33,052 nucleotides of DNA, from contig JACRDB010000029.1 of the NCBI GenBank assembly GCA_016218725.1, positions 1-33,052 on the forward strand, in the 5' to 3' direction. This document shows, piece by piece, positions 23,273 to 30,494 of the stretch. Made by a program: the position numbers and the translations under genes. Source of the stretch: Deltaproteobacteria bacterium. GTDB lineage: Bacteria; Myxococcota_A; Polyangia; Polyangiales; Ga0077539. A model generated the notes under the pieces. That model saw only the letters and a program-made list of their open reading frames with translations. It made no database searches and was not told where the DNA came from. Every line of letters starts with the position of its first letter. Position 1 is the first letter of the stretch.

Positions 23273-24559
23273 ATGCCAGACCCGCTGCGCCGCGGACCCG
23301 ACGGGGTCCAGGCCAAGATCACCCCGTCGCTGGCATGCAACAACGACTGCCGGTTCTGTTACAACCGCCTGGACAAGCGCGAGGCCCGGGCCCTCTCCGA
23401 GGCGCGCGTCCTGGAGCTGGTGGACGAGGCCGCCGCCAGCGGCGCCGAGGCGCTGAACTTCATCGGCGGCGAGGTCACCATCCTGCCGTACTTCGAGCGG
23501 GCCCTCGCGCGCGCCTCCGGGCGCTTCCAGGCCGTGAGCATCAACACCAACGGGCGGCGCTTCGCCGACGAGCACTTCGCCCGACGGTGCGCGGCGCTGG
23601 GTCTCACCGCCGTGGACGTCTCGCTCCACGGGTCCACCGGGGCCGTCCATGACCTGGTCTCTCGCACCCCGGGGGCCTGGGCGGAGACCACCGCGGGGCT
23701 GCGGAACCTCGCGGCCATCGCCTCCGAAGACCCTCGCCTCGCGGTGAGCGTCACGACCCTGGTGCTCGACTGGAACCTCGGGGACCTCGCCGCCACCGGC
23801 GCCCTGGTGGCCTCCCTGGGCGTGCGCGCCTGGCGGCTGAAATACGCCTTCGGCGTCGCGGACCCGACGCGCCCGGAGGTCCCCGCGGAGTACCTCGTGC
23901 CCTTCGAGCGCGCGCTCCCGGCGCTGCGCAGGGCCGTCGAGGCCAACGCCCGCGCGCTCAACATCCAGGTCCACGACGTCCCAACGTGCGTCCTGGGCGA
24001 CCTCTACGAGTTCAGCACCGTCCACGAGCGCCACCGCGTCGCCCGCTACGACGAGGGCGGCCTCGACGCCGTCGCGCCGGTGCTCGGTCGCTGGGGCGAG
24101 ACCTCCGCCCGCTGCGCCCCCTGCGCCGCCCGCGACCGCTGCGGCCGCGCCCTTCCAGGGTACGTCTACCACCTCGGCGACGGCGCCCTCCTCCCCCTGG
24201 ACGAGGCGGCCTTCGACGCCCTGCGAGTCCGCGCGAGGGAGGCGCGCGGCGCCCTGGAGTCCCGGTGCGGGGCGCACGCCGCACCCCACGAACCGCACGC
24301 CCTGCAAACACTCTTTGACGCCCTGGACGCCCACGCCCGCGCCGGGGACTGGACCGCCGTGCGCGAGGAGGCCCTCCGCGCCGAGGCCCTGTGCCCCGGG
24401 CACCCGGAGGCCGTGCGCATGCGCCGCCGCGCCGAGGTCAAGCTCCTGGAGGCCATCGCCGAGCGCCTGGAGCGCCACGGAGACCGCGCGCGGGCGCGGC
24501 GCACCCTCGCGCTCGTCAGGCTTCACTACGGGGACCTCGTCCGGGGCTCCGGGTCGTGA
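23273..24559 (+). CDS. Radical SAM protein with helical C-terminal extension
   Basis: A 428-aa radical SAM enzyme. CNNDCRFCY gives Cys22, Cys26 and Cys29; the GGE motif is FIGGEVTILP. SLHGSTGAVHDLVSRTPGAWAE matches the paralogous block of the preceding protein. An auxiliary cluster site CAPCAARDRCGRALPGY (C-x2-C-x5-C) sits near residue 285, and VPTCVLGD gives another Cys. The final 85 residues (DALDAHARAGDWTAVREEAL onward) look like two or three TPR-type helix pairs, possibly a peptide- or partner-binding module. I chose the ATG at 23273. Its stop overlaps the GTG of the flavoenzyme gene (GTGA), so those two proteins are probably made together. Confidence 0.88.
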   Translation: MPDPLRRGPDGVQAKITPSLACNNDCRFCYNRLDKREARALSEARVLELVDEAAASGAEALNFIGGEVTILPYFERALARASGRFQAVSINTNGRRFADEHFARRCAALGLTAVDVSLHGSTGAVHDLVSRTPGAWAETTAGLRNLAAIASEDPRLAVSVTTLVLDWNLGDLAATGALVASLGVRAWRLKYAFGVADPTRPEVPAEYLVPFERALPALRRAVEANARALNIQVHDVPTCVLGDLYEFSTVHERHRVARYDEGGLDAVAPVLGRWGETSARCAPCAARDRCGRALPGYVYHLGDGALLPLDEAAFDALRVRAREARGALESRCGAHAAPHEPHALQTLFDALDAHARAGDWTAVREEALRAEALCPGHPEAVRMRRRAEVKLLEAIAERLERHGDRARARRTLALVRLHYGDLVRGSGS

Positions 24560-26070
24560 CGGGCGCTGCGATCGCGGCCTGGAGGCAACGCCTCGGGGAC
24601 CCTCGGGTGGTCACGGACCCCGCTCGCTGCGCCCGCGCCGCCCGAGGCACCTACGAGGGCTCCCCGGTCCCCATCGCGCTGCTCTTTCCCGAGGACGCGG
24701 AGCAGGCGCGGGCGTGTGTGGTGATCGCCAACACACACTCGACGCCCATGCACCCGGTGAGCCGTGGCTGCGACTGGGGCCTCGGGGGCGGCGCTCCCTG
24801 GCGCGAAGGGGCCGCGGTGCTGGACCTTCGAGGCCTGGACCGCATCACACGCTTTGACGACGTGTTGGGGGTGGTGACCGTGGAGCCCGGGGTGACCTTC
24901 GAGGCGCTGGCGGCGTTCCTTCGCGCGGAGGGCGGGCGCTGGATGCTCAACGTGACGGGGGCGCCCCCGAGGGCGAGCGTACTGGCCAACGCCCTGCGCC
25001 GAGGAGACGGCGCGGGTCCCTACGCCGACCGCTGGCAGCACCTCGGTGCCCTGGACGTGGTGACGGGAGACGGGCGGCGCCTCCGCACGGGCTTCGCGCG
25101 CTTCGGGGACGGACCCCTCGCAAGCTCCCACCGCGCGGGGGTGGGGCCTTGGCTGGATGGGCTCTTCCACCAGTCGGACCTCGGGGTGGTGCTCGCGGGC
25201 GTGGTGCACCTGGCCCCGAGGCCCGCGGCGCTGCGCCTGGTGCGCGCGTCGGTCCCGGACCCCGCGGGCCTCCCACACCTGGTGGACGCGCTGCGTACGC
25301 TCCGCCTGGAGGGCACCCTTCGGGGCTCCGCGGCGCTCTGGAACGACTACCGCGCCGTGAGCGCCGGCGCGCGGTACCCCTGGGCCTTCACCCGCGGTCA
25401 CACGCCGCTGGACCGTGAGACCCTCCGCGCGTGGTGGGGGCGCCCGCTCCCACCCTGGAGCGCGGCGTCGGGGCTCTTCGCGCCCACGGAGGCCGTGGCC
25501 GACGCGCTGGAGGCGCGGGTGAGGGAGGTGCTCGGCGGCGTGTGTGCCCTGGAGGTTGATGACGCCCGCGAGGACCCGTCGCCCGCGGGGCTCTTCCTCC
25601 GGGGGGAGCCCCACGAGGAGAGCCTCCGGAGCGTCTACTGGCGGGCGCGCGCGCCCTGTCCCCCGCGGGACCTCGACCCCGAGCGCGACGGTTGTGGAGT
25701 CTACTGGGCCTGCGCCGCGCTGCCCTTCACCGGCGAGCACGCGCTGCGGGCCTTTACGCTCGCCGAGGAGGTGACCCTCGCCAGGGGCTTCGAGCCCATG
25801 CTGGCGGCGGTCTCGCCGACGGAGCGCGCGCTGCACCTGGTGGCCCTGGTGCTCTTCGAGCGCCGCGAGCCCGGCGCCGAGGCGCGCGCAAAGCGTTGCC
25901 ACGACGCGCTCCTTGAGGCCCTGAGCGCGCGGGGCTACCTCCCCTTCCGGCTGGGCTCGGCCTCCCGGGACGCGCTGCCGCCATCGCGCGACGACGCCGA
26001 CGCGGTGCTGGCCTCCCTGCGCGCGGCGCTGGACCCGCGGGGGGTATTGTCCGTTCAACCGTGGACGTAG
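24556..26070 (+). CDS. VAO/PCMH-family FAD-dependent oxidoreductase
   Basis: A 504-aa flavoprotein like 4-cresol dehydrogenase (p-cresol methylhydroxylase) and vanillyl-alcohol oxidase. The FAD-binding PCMH-type domain is clear: MHPVSRGCDWGLGGGAP (65-81), AVLDLRGLDRITRFDDVLG then VTVEPGVTF (87-115), VLANALRRGDGAGPYADRW (142-160), and LDGLFHQSDLGVVL (200-213). The C-terminal cap ends GYLPFRLG then LDPRGVLS (460-499). Where PCMH has VYRVN and VAO has EYRTH (the substrate-phenolate Tyr), this protein has PFRLG, so Phe464 seems to replace the Tyr. Coupled to the radical SAM gene by GTGA overlap, it may oxidise a peptide side chain, which is inference. Its 3' end overlaps the convergent HxsB-like gene by 16 bp. 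Confidence 0.85.
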   Translation: MTGAAIAAWRQRLGDPRVVTDPARCARAARGTYEGSPVPIALLFPEDAEQARACVVIANTHSTPMHPVSRGCDWGLGGGAPWREGAAVLDLRGLDRITRFDDVLGVVTVEPGVTFEALAAFLRAEGGRWMLNVTGAPPRASVLANALRRGDGAGPYADRWQHLGALDVVTGDGRRLRTGFARFGDGPLASSHRAGVGPWLDGLFHQSDLGVVLAGVVHLAPRPAALRLVRASVPDPAGLPHLVDALRTLRLEGTLRGSAALWNDYRAVSAGARYPWAFTRGHTPLDRETLRAWWGRPLPPWSAASGLFAPTEAVADALEARVREVLGGVCALEVDDAREDPSPAGLFLRGEPHEESLRSVYWRARAPCPPRDLDPERDGCGVYWACAALPFTGEHALRAFTLAEEVTLARGFEPMLAAVSPTERALHLVALVLFERREPGAEARAKRCHDALLEALSARGYLPFRLGSASRDALPPSRDDADAVLASLRAALDPRGVLSVQPWT

Positions 26071-27533
26071 TGGGTGCGGGGCCTCACGGTGGTCCAGCGG
26101 GCGAAGAGGGCGAGGGTCTCCGGGTCACCCTCGGCGAGCTTCTCAAAGAGCAGGTCCAGGATGCCCCGGTGCGTGGCGCACCAGGGAGACTCGGGCATGC
26201 GCCCGTGGACGTCGCCCTGGGCGGCGTGGTTGTACACCGGGCACACGCCGCAGTAGGGCCGGTACGCGCAGTCCACACAGCCGGGTTGGGCGTCCAGGTT
26301 GGACACCACGGTGAGGGCCCTGACCGTGGGGTGGTTCACCAGCGACGAGTACGTGGAGCCCTCCACGTGGCCGATACGGAAGAGCGGGTCGCCGGCGTCG
26401 GCGAGCATGCGGCCCTCGTCGCAGGTGTAGATGCCCCCGTCGTGGTTGTAGGCCACCTGGCCGATGCCCGCGCCGCAGGGTGAGCGCAGGTCGAGGAAAT
26501 TGGGGTCCGAGTCCGTGAGGACCTTCGTGAGGAAGATCGCCGCGAAGCGCTCGATCATGGGCACCCCCTGGCGGTTGAGCGCCAGGATGTGCTCCAGGGC
26601 CTCGCGGTAGAACGCCAGGAAGGCCTCCCGGGGGTAGCCCACGCGCCCGCCGGCGCGGGCCGCGAAGCCGAAGGGGTCCACCGGCCGGAGGTAGATCGCG
26701 CGGCAGCCGAGCTCGGCGTAGGTGTCCACGAGCTCCCTGGGGTGCGCGAGGGCCTCGCGGGTGGTGGTGAGCAGGGCCTCGACGCGGTACAGGTCCGGGT
26801 CCAGGCCGAGCTCGGCGTAGCGGGCGTTGATGCGACGGATCCAGCCGGCGGCCTCGGCGTGGGCGCTCCCTCCGTGGAGCCTCCGCTGGCGGTCGTGCAG
26901 GGCCGCGGGCCCGTCCACGCTGGTGCAGAGCTGCACGCGGCGCGAGACCAGGTAGTCCAGCTTGTCGTCGTCCATGAGGCTCAGGTTCGTGACCAGCGTG
27001 AACCCGAGGGATTTCCCCATCGTGGCGTTGCGCTGGAGGGCGTACTCGATGGCCTCTCGCACGACGTCGAAGGCCGCCAGGGGCTCGCCCCCCTGGAACT
27101 CCAGGGTGATCCCCGGGGACGAGCTGGCCAGGGCCAGGTCCACCGCGCGCCGCGCGGTCTCCGGGGTCATGTCATAGCCCTGGCGGTCCATGGGCGCGCG
27201 GCTGGCGTGGCAATAGACGCAGGTCTGGTTGCAGCGCAGCGTCACCACCAGGATGTGCAGGTTGGGCCCCGCACGGAGGAAGCGGTGCTTCTCTCGGGCG
27301 CGGGCGACCAGGGCCTCGCGGTCCACGGTGTCCCGGTAGAACGCCCGGGGGAGCTCCGCGCGCAGGGCCTCCGGGTCGCGCTGGAGGCGAGCGAAGTCCT
27401 CGGGCGTGACCGCGGCCCAGTCCCCCCACGGGTTCGTCAGGAGCACGCGTCCGGCGACCCTGCGGTGCCTGAGCGGCACCAGCGAGGCGTAGGGTCCGGC
27501 GCCCTTCGGGGCCTCCTGCGTGGCGACGGTCAC
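26055..27533 (-). CDS. hxsB: HxsB-like radical SAM/SPASM peptide maturase
   Basis: A 492-aa radical SAM enzyme. The first 90 residues resemble the HxsB lead region (YASLVPLRHRRVAGRVLLTN, then WAAVTPEDFARL). The radical SAM site is CNQTCVYC (Cys101, 105, 108), with LEFQGGEPL. A SPASM domain for two auxiliary [4Fe-4S] clusters follows: CGAGIGQVAYNHDGGIYTCD, then CVDCAYRPYCGVCPVYNHAA and a final SPWC. HxsB acts in the His-Xaa-Ser system defined by co-occurrence with His-Xaa-Ser repeat peptides. Here the gene starts (GTG) 3 bp after the stop of a (His-Gly-Ser)36 peptide gene, which strongly supports the assignment and names the likely substrate. No HxsC or HxsD is recognised nearby. Confidence 0.85.
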   Translation of the reverse strand: MTVATQEAPKGAGPYASLVPLRHRRVAGRVLLTNPWGDWAAVTPEDFARLQRDPEALRAELPRAFYRDTVDREALVARAREKHRFLRAGPNLHILVVTLRCNQTCVYCHASRAPMDRQGYDMTPETARRAVDLALASSSPGITLEFQGGEPLAAFDVVREAIEYALQRNATMGKSLGFTLVTNLSLMDDDKLDYLVSRRVQLCTSVDGPAALHDRQRRLHGGSAHAEAAGWIRRINARYAELGLDPDLYRVEALLTTTREALAHPRELVDTYAELGCRAIYLRPVDPFGFAARAGGRVGYPREAFLAFYREALEHILALNRQGVPMIERFAAIFLTKVLTDSDPNFLDLRSPCGAGIGQVAYNHDGGIYTCDEGRMLADAGDPLFRIGHVEGSTYSSLVNHPTVRALTVVSNLDAQPGCVDCAYRPYCGVCPVYNHAAQGDVHGRMPESPWCATHRGILDLLFEKLAEGDPETLALFARWTTVRPRTHYVHG

Positions 27534-27536
27534 CGG

Positions 27537-28046
27537 CTACCAGCTCCCGTGAGAGCCATGGGAGCCGTGCGACCCGTGCGACCCGTGCGACCCGTGACTG
27601 CCGTGAGAGCCGTGGGAGCCATGGGAGCCGTGGGAACCGTGCGAACCGTGCGAACCGTGGCTGCCGTGAGAACCGTGAGAGCCATGGGAGCCGTGCGAAC
27701 CGTGGGAGCCGTGGGAACCATGCGAGCCATGAGAACCGTGCGAACCGTGGCTACCGTGGGAGCCGTGGGAGCCGTGCGAGCCATGAGAGCCGTGCGAGCC
27801 GTGACTGCCGTGGGAGCCGTGGCTGCCATGGGAGCCGTGGGAGCCGTGCGAGCCGTGACTGCCATGGGAGCAGTGCTGGGCGCCGCGCCGGGGGTCGTCC
27901 TGGGGGTCCTTGGGAGGTCCCGGCGGGGGGCCCGCGGCCGGGGCGTCCGCGATGCTGCGCTCCTGCGCCGAGAGGATGGTCCCGGCGTCCTTCTTGAACG
28001 TCGGGAGATCCTCGTCCGAGGCTCCTCCGGGCGGTTCTGTGGGCAT
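27537..28046 (-). CDS. His-Xaa-Ser repeat peptide (HxsA-like), candidate RiPP precursor
   Basis: A 169-aa protein with two parts. Residues 1-58 are a leader-like region: MPTEPPGGASDEDLPTFKKD, AGTILSAQERSIADAP, then a Pro/Asp-rich hinge PPGPPKDPQDDPRRG. Then follow His-Cys59-Ser60, 36 uninterrupted His-Gly-Ser units, and a terminal Trp. The ATG at 28046 is preceded by AAGGTGGAG at suitable spacing. The next gene on the same strand, 3 bp away, encodes an HxsB-like radical SAM maturase. In the His-Xaa-Ser system the repeats are the presumed site of modification; the chemistry is not known to me. No signal peptide is seen. Unmodified, the repeat could also bind metal through its 36 histidines. 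Confidence 0.85.
   Translation of the reverse strand: MPTEPPGGASDEDLPTFKKDAGTILSAQERSIADAPAAGPPPGPPKDPQDDPRRGAQHCSHGSHGSHGSHGSHGSHGSHGSHGSHGSHGSHGSHGSHGSHGSHGSHGSHGSHGSHGSHGSHGSHGSHGSHGSHGSHGSHGSHGSHGSHGSHGSHGSHGSHGSHGSHGSW
27543..27866 (-). repeat. 36 tandem His-Gly-Ser codon triplets (9-bp units)
   Basis: A 324-bp tract of 9-bp units, perfect at the protein level but varied at the DNA level. Ser is coded by TCC, TCG, TCT, AGC and AGT, Gly by GGC, GGG and GGT, and His by CAC and CAT. Mixed use of the TCN and AGY serine families shows that the amino-acid repeat is older than any recent DNA expansion or is actively maintained. Confidence 0.95.
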
Positions 28047-28056
28047 CGTGCTCCAC

Positions 28057-28073
28057 CTTGCCACGAGGGCAAG
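28057..28073 (-). promoter_or_regulatory. Hairpin at the ribosome-binding site of the repeat-peptide gene
   Basis: On the coding strand CTTGCC-CTCGT-GGCAAG forms a perfect 6-bp stem with a 5-base loop, 10 bp before the ATG. Its 3' arm runs into the AAGGTGGAG Shine-Dalgarno, so folding could mask part of it and limit translation. It could equally be an operator. Confidence 0.4.
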
Positions 28074-28155
28074 TCGCCACGATGACGCCCGTCAAGAGCC
28101 CCCTCGGGAGCGATCGCTACCGCGCAGAAAGAGCCCGGTGGGTATAGTCGCCTCC

Positions 28156-29343
28156 ATGGACCTTCAAGGCACCTGGCAGGGCCCGGAGCTCACGGCGGAG
28201 TTCATCATCGCGGCCGGTCGCGTGACCGGCGTGTTCGTCCTCGGGGGGCAGAGGCTGCCCGTGGAGGGGACGCGCCAGGGAGACGCCCTGGTGGGCGCTT
28301 TCGAGGCCGAGGGGGAGCGCTTCCCCTTCGTGGCTCGATCGGAAGGAGGCGCGCTGGTGGTCGAGTCCGAGGGGGTGGTCTTCCGGCTGGGCCGGGTCGC
28401 GCCTGCGAGGGTCAACCCCTTCAAGGCCGCCCGGGACGCAAGACCCTCGCCGGAGCCCGCGCCTGCGCCGCCGCCCGAGGTCGCCTCGGAGGGCACCGAG
28501 TACCGTCACCCGACGGGTGGCTCGATGCGTCTCCCAAAGGGCTGGCAGGTCACGCAGACCCCCATGGGCCTGCAGCTCATCCCGCCGGACCCGGCCTTTG
28601 GCCCTCAGGGGCCGCTGGAGGTGTACCTGGTGGCCGCGCAGCCCGCGCCAGGAGTCACCCGGGCCGACGACCCGAAGGTGGTGGCCTTCATCGACGCGAG
28701 CCTCCGGCGCCTGGTGCCCACCCTCGGGGCGCCCTCGGCGCCGGTGGCGGTGGGGCCCGGGGCGCGCATCACCTGGGCCGGGCAGAGCCCGTTGAATGGC
28801 GGTTCAGCGCTGGCCGTGGCGCTCCTGCGTGTGGCCGAGGGGGCCGTGGCCGGGGTGCTCGCGCTGGGAGAGCGGCCGAGGGTGGAGGCCCGGCTCCCGG
28901 CGCTGGAGGCGATCTTCGGGAGCTTCGCGAAGCGGGAGGGGCGCCGGGACTCCGCGCTGGTGGGCACCTGGCACTACTGGTCGTTCCGGGCGTCGAACTC
29001 GAATTTTTCCGGGGCGAGCACCAGCTCCGAGACCCGGCGCACGCGGCACCTGGGCCCCGACGGCACCGTGGTGGACCGCTCGACGCACGAGGGCGTCGGG
29101 AGCTTCAAGGGCAAGGACGGCGTGGGGGACACCACCTGGACCGCAGGCTACGCCGCCCAGGACCACGGGGGCCGCGAGGGCACCTGGACCGCGGGCGACG
29201 GCGTGCTCTACATCCAGTGGTCCGACGGCGCGACCGCCGCGTGGCAGTACCAGCTCCAGGGCGCGCCCGGCGCGCGAACGCTCCTCCTCCTGGTCCCCGG
29301 CGAGAAGCCCCTGGAGTGGACCGAGCGCCCGGTGGTGCTGTAG
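28156..29343 (+). CDS. Unassigned protein, possibly with a PsbP/DUF1795-like middle domain
   Basis: A 395-aa protein without signal peptide or membrane span. Residues 1-85 read as a small beta-rich domain (GTWQGPELTAEFIIAAGRVT onward) that repeats the idea of a lipocalin-like or extracellular ligand-type barrel. A Pro/Ala linker (about 95-115) leads to a middle region starting HPTGGSMRLPKGWQV that loosely resembles proteins of the DUF1795/PsbP type. The C-terminal part begins LVGTWHYWSFRASNSNFSGA and contains a Trp/Gly-rich beta segment (TTWTAGYAAQDHGGREGTWT). The family is not recognised. A TATAGT element only 8 bp before the ATG suggests a very short 5' UTR. It is divergent from the repeat-peptide gene by 109 bp; involvement with that locus is unproven. 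Confidence 0.75.
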   Translation: MDLQGTWQGPELTAEFIIAAGRVTGVFVLGGQRLPVEGTRQGDALVGAFEAEGERFPFVARSEGGALVVESEGVVFRLGRVAPARVNPFKAARDARPSPEPAPAPPPEVASEGTEYRHPTGGSMRLPKGWQVTQTPMGLQLIPPDPAFGPQGPLEVYLVAAQPAPGVTRADDPKVVAFIDASLRRLVPTLGAPSAPVAVGPGARITWAGQSPLNGGSALAVALLRVAEGAVAGVLALGERPRVEARLPALEAIFGSFAKREGRRDSALVGTWHYWSFRASNSNFSGASTSSETRRTRHLGPDGTVVDRSTHEGVGSFKGKDGVGDTTWTAGYAAQDHGGREGTWTAGDGVLYIQWSDGATAAWQYQLQGAPGARTLLLLVPGEKPLEWTERPVVL

Positions 29344-29355
29344 GTATTGGGGGAG

Positions 29356-29373
29356 GTATACATGGTGTATACC
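29356..29373 (+). repeat. Inverted-repeat copy 1 flanking the Rpn-like gene
   Basis: GTATACATGGTGTATACC is itself built of two GTATAC palindromes 5 bp apart. It lies in the 52-bp gap between two convergent genes and matches the reverse complement of the copy at 30495-30512 in 16 of 18 bases. In this GC-rich sequence such an AT-rich pair is conspicuous. It could also act as a transcription-stop hairpin here. Confidence 0.7.
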
Positions 29374-29395
29374 GAAGTGGCCGTCGCAGGGGAGC

Positions 29396-30295
29396 TCAAT
29401 GCCCTCGACGAGCGCGTAGGCTGGCTTGCACCTCGGGTGACTGTTGGGCGATGACGCTCTCGGGCAGGAGAGCCAACAGCTCCGGAGGCAGCGCGAGGAG
29501 CTGCTCCGCGAGGGACAGACCGGCGAGCCGCTCCTCGGGGCGCAGGCCCGTAAGGCGATGCTCCGGTGCGAGGCCCTTGAGCCGCTCCTCGGGGCCGAGG
29601 CCCTTGAGGCGGTCCTCGGGAGCCAGTCCTTCGAGGCGCTGCTCTGGGGGTAGGGTGTCGAGGAAGCGCTTGAGGAGGAGGCGGTATTCCTGGAGTTCCT
29701 GAGGCTTCACGGTGTCGTTGCCGGTCCTTCCGAAGTGATCATACCACCAGCGGGAGACATCGTCCGTGACGGGTGCGCCCGGGGCGTAGAGGCTCACCGG
29801 GTCCTCGGGCCACGCCCTGGTGACGGCGCCAAAGTCCACCACCAGCAGGCGGATGGGCGTGGGCCCGGCGTGGGTGATGCCCGGCGCCAGCGGCGTCTCC
29901 TTCAGGCTCAGGGCCGCGAGGTCCCGGTCGAGGGTGGCGTTGCGCTCCCCGAGCAGGAGGACGAGGCACAGGTCCTCGGCGGTTGGGAGGTGCGGCCCCT
30001 CGGAGAAGTACTGGAAGCCGTAGCCCAGGAGCTTGTGCAGGCCCCGCTCCCGGTAACCCTTGGAGGCGCTCTTGAACTCCGCCAGGGTCTCCCGGGGTAG
30101 GAGGGGCCAGAGGTCTTGCAGCGTCCCTCCACGATCCTTCAAGTTGCCGCGCCGCCTGCGGCGCAGGAGCAGGTAGTCCAGGCGCTGCACCTCGCGCGTG
30201 AGCGGCACCTCCACCTCCACTTCGGCCCAGGAGGGGCAACGCTCCCGCAACAACACCCCGAGGAAGTAGTGCCACGCCGTCCGCTCCGTCCCCAT
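29396..30295 (-). CDS. Rpn/PD-(D/E)XK nuclease-like protein with 9-residue repeats
   Basis: A 299-aa protein. The N-terminal half looks like a PD-(D/E)XK nuclease core of the Rpn (recombination-promoting nuclease/putative transposase) type. Acidic residues sit in EVEVEVPL (about 24-32), Asp40 in RLDYLLLRR, and Glu73-x-Lys75 in LAEFKSASKGY, followed by a helix with GYGFQYF. The C-terminus has tandem 9-residue units of the pattern PExRLxGLx (217-270), a feature of many Rpn-like proteins, and a helical end. The ATG at 30295 has no strong Shine-Dalgarno. Flanking inverted repeats (29356-29373 and 30495-30512) enclose the gene. Members of this group are often linked to DNA breakage or rearrangement; the activity here is inferred. 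Confidence 0.7.
   Translation of the reverse strand: MGTERTAWHYFLGVLLRERCPSWAEVEVEVPLTREVQRLDYLLLRRRRRGNLKDRGGTLQDLWPLLPRETLAEFKSASKGYRERGLHKLLGYGFQYFSEGPHLPTAEDLCLVLLLGERNATLDRDLAALSLKETPLAPGITHAGPTPIRLLVVDFGAVTRAWPEDPVSLYAPGAPVTDDVSRWWYDHFGRTGNDTVKPQELQEYRLLLKRFLDTLPPEQRLEGLAPEDRLKGLGPEERLKGLAPEHRLTGLRPEERLAGLSLAEQLLALPPELLALLPESVIAQQSPEVQASLRARRGH
29486..29647 (-). repeat. Tandem 27-bp units coding PExRLxGLx repeats
   Basis: Six diverged 27-bp units encode residues 217-270 of the Rpn-like protein: PEQRLEGLA, PEDRLKGLG, PEERLKGLA, PEHRLTGLR, PEERLAGLS and a decayed LAEQLLALP. The best-conserved positions are the Pro-Glu, Arg-Leu and Gly-Leu pairs. Confidence 0.85.
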
Positions 30296-30494
30296 CGCCC
30301 GCGGGGACTACGACCCGCGGCGCCAAGGCGCAAGGTCAGCCGCTCCTGCGGTGGACATTCCCTGTCATTGCCCCAAAGGAGTAGCGCAGGCGATCTCCGG
30401 GCCCTGCGGCGCCTTGGGTCATCGATCCCGACGTGGCGCAACGTGATGGCGCTTGAGGCCTATGGGGGGCGCCCCACACCCACTTCCCGGAGGT
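30296..30494. other. Non-coding region upstream of the Rpn-like gene
   Basis: About 200 bp without a credible gene, on the 5' side of the Rpn-like gene and inside the inverted-repeat pair. It has lower GC than its neighbours around 30350-30400. A 9-bp inverted repeat CCAAGGCGC (30323-30331) and GCGCCTTGG (30409-30417) could pair across 77 bases. No promoter boxes are clear. Confidence 0.5.

Noticed and set aside
27543..27866. Short tandem repeats considered as a CRISPR-like array or minisatellite
   Set aside because: The 9-bp unit is contiguous, without spacers, and in frame with a perfect tripeptide; codon variation shows that it is coding.
26589..28085. Plus-strand frame of 498 codons with GAVRTV-type repeats opposite the repeat-peptide and HxsB-like genes
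   Set aside because: The repeats are merely the antisense translation of the His-Gly-Ser codons. The minus-strand genes have ribosome-binding sites and recognised domains.
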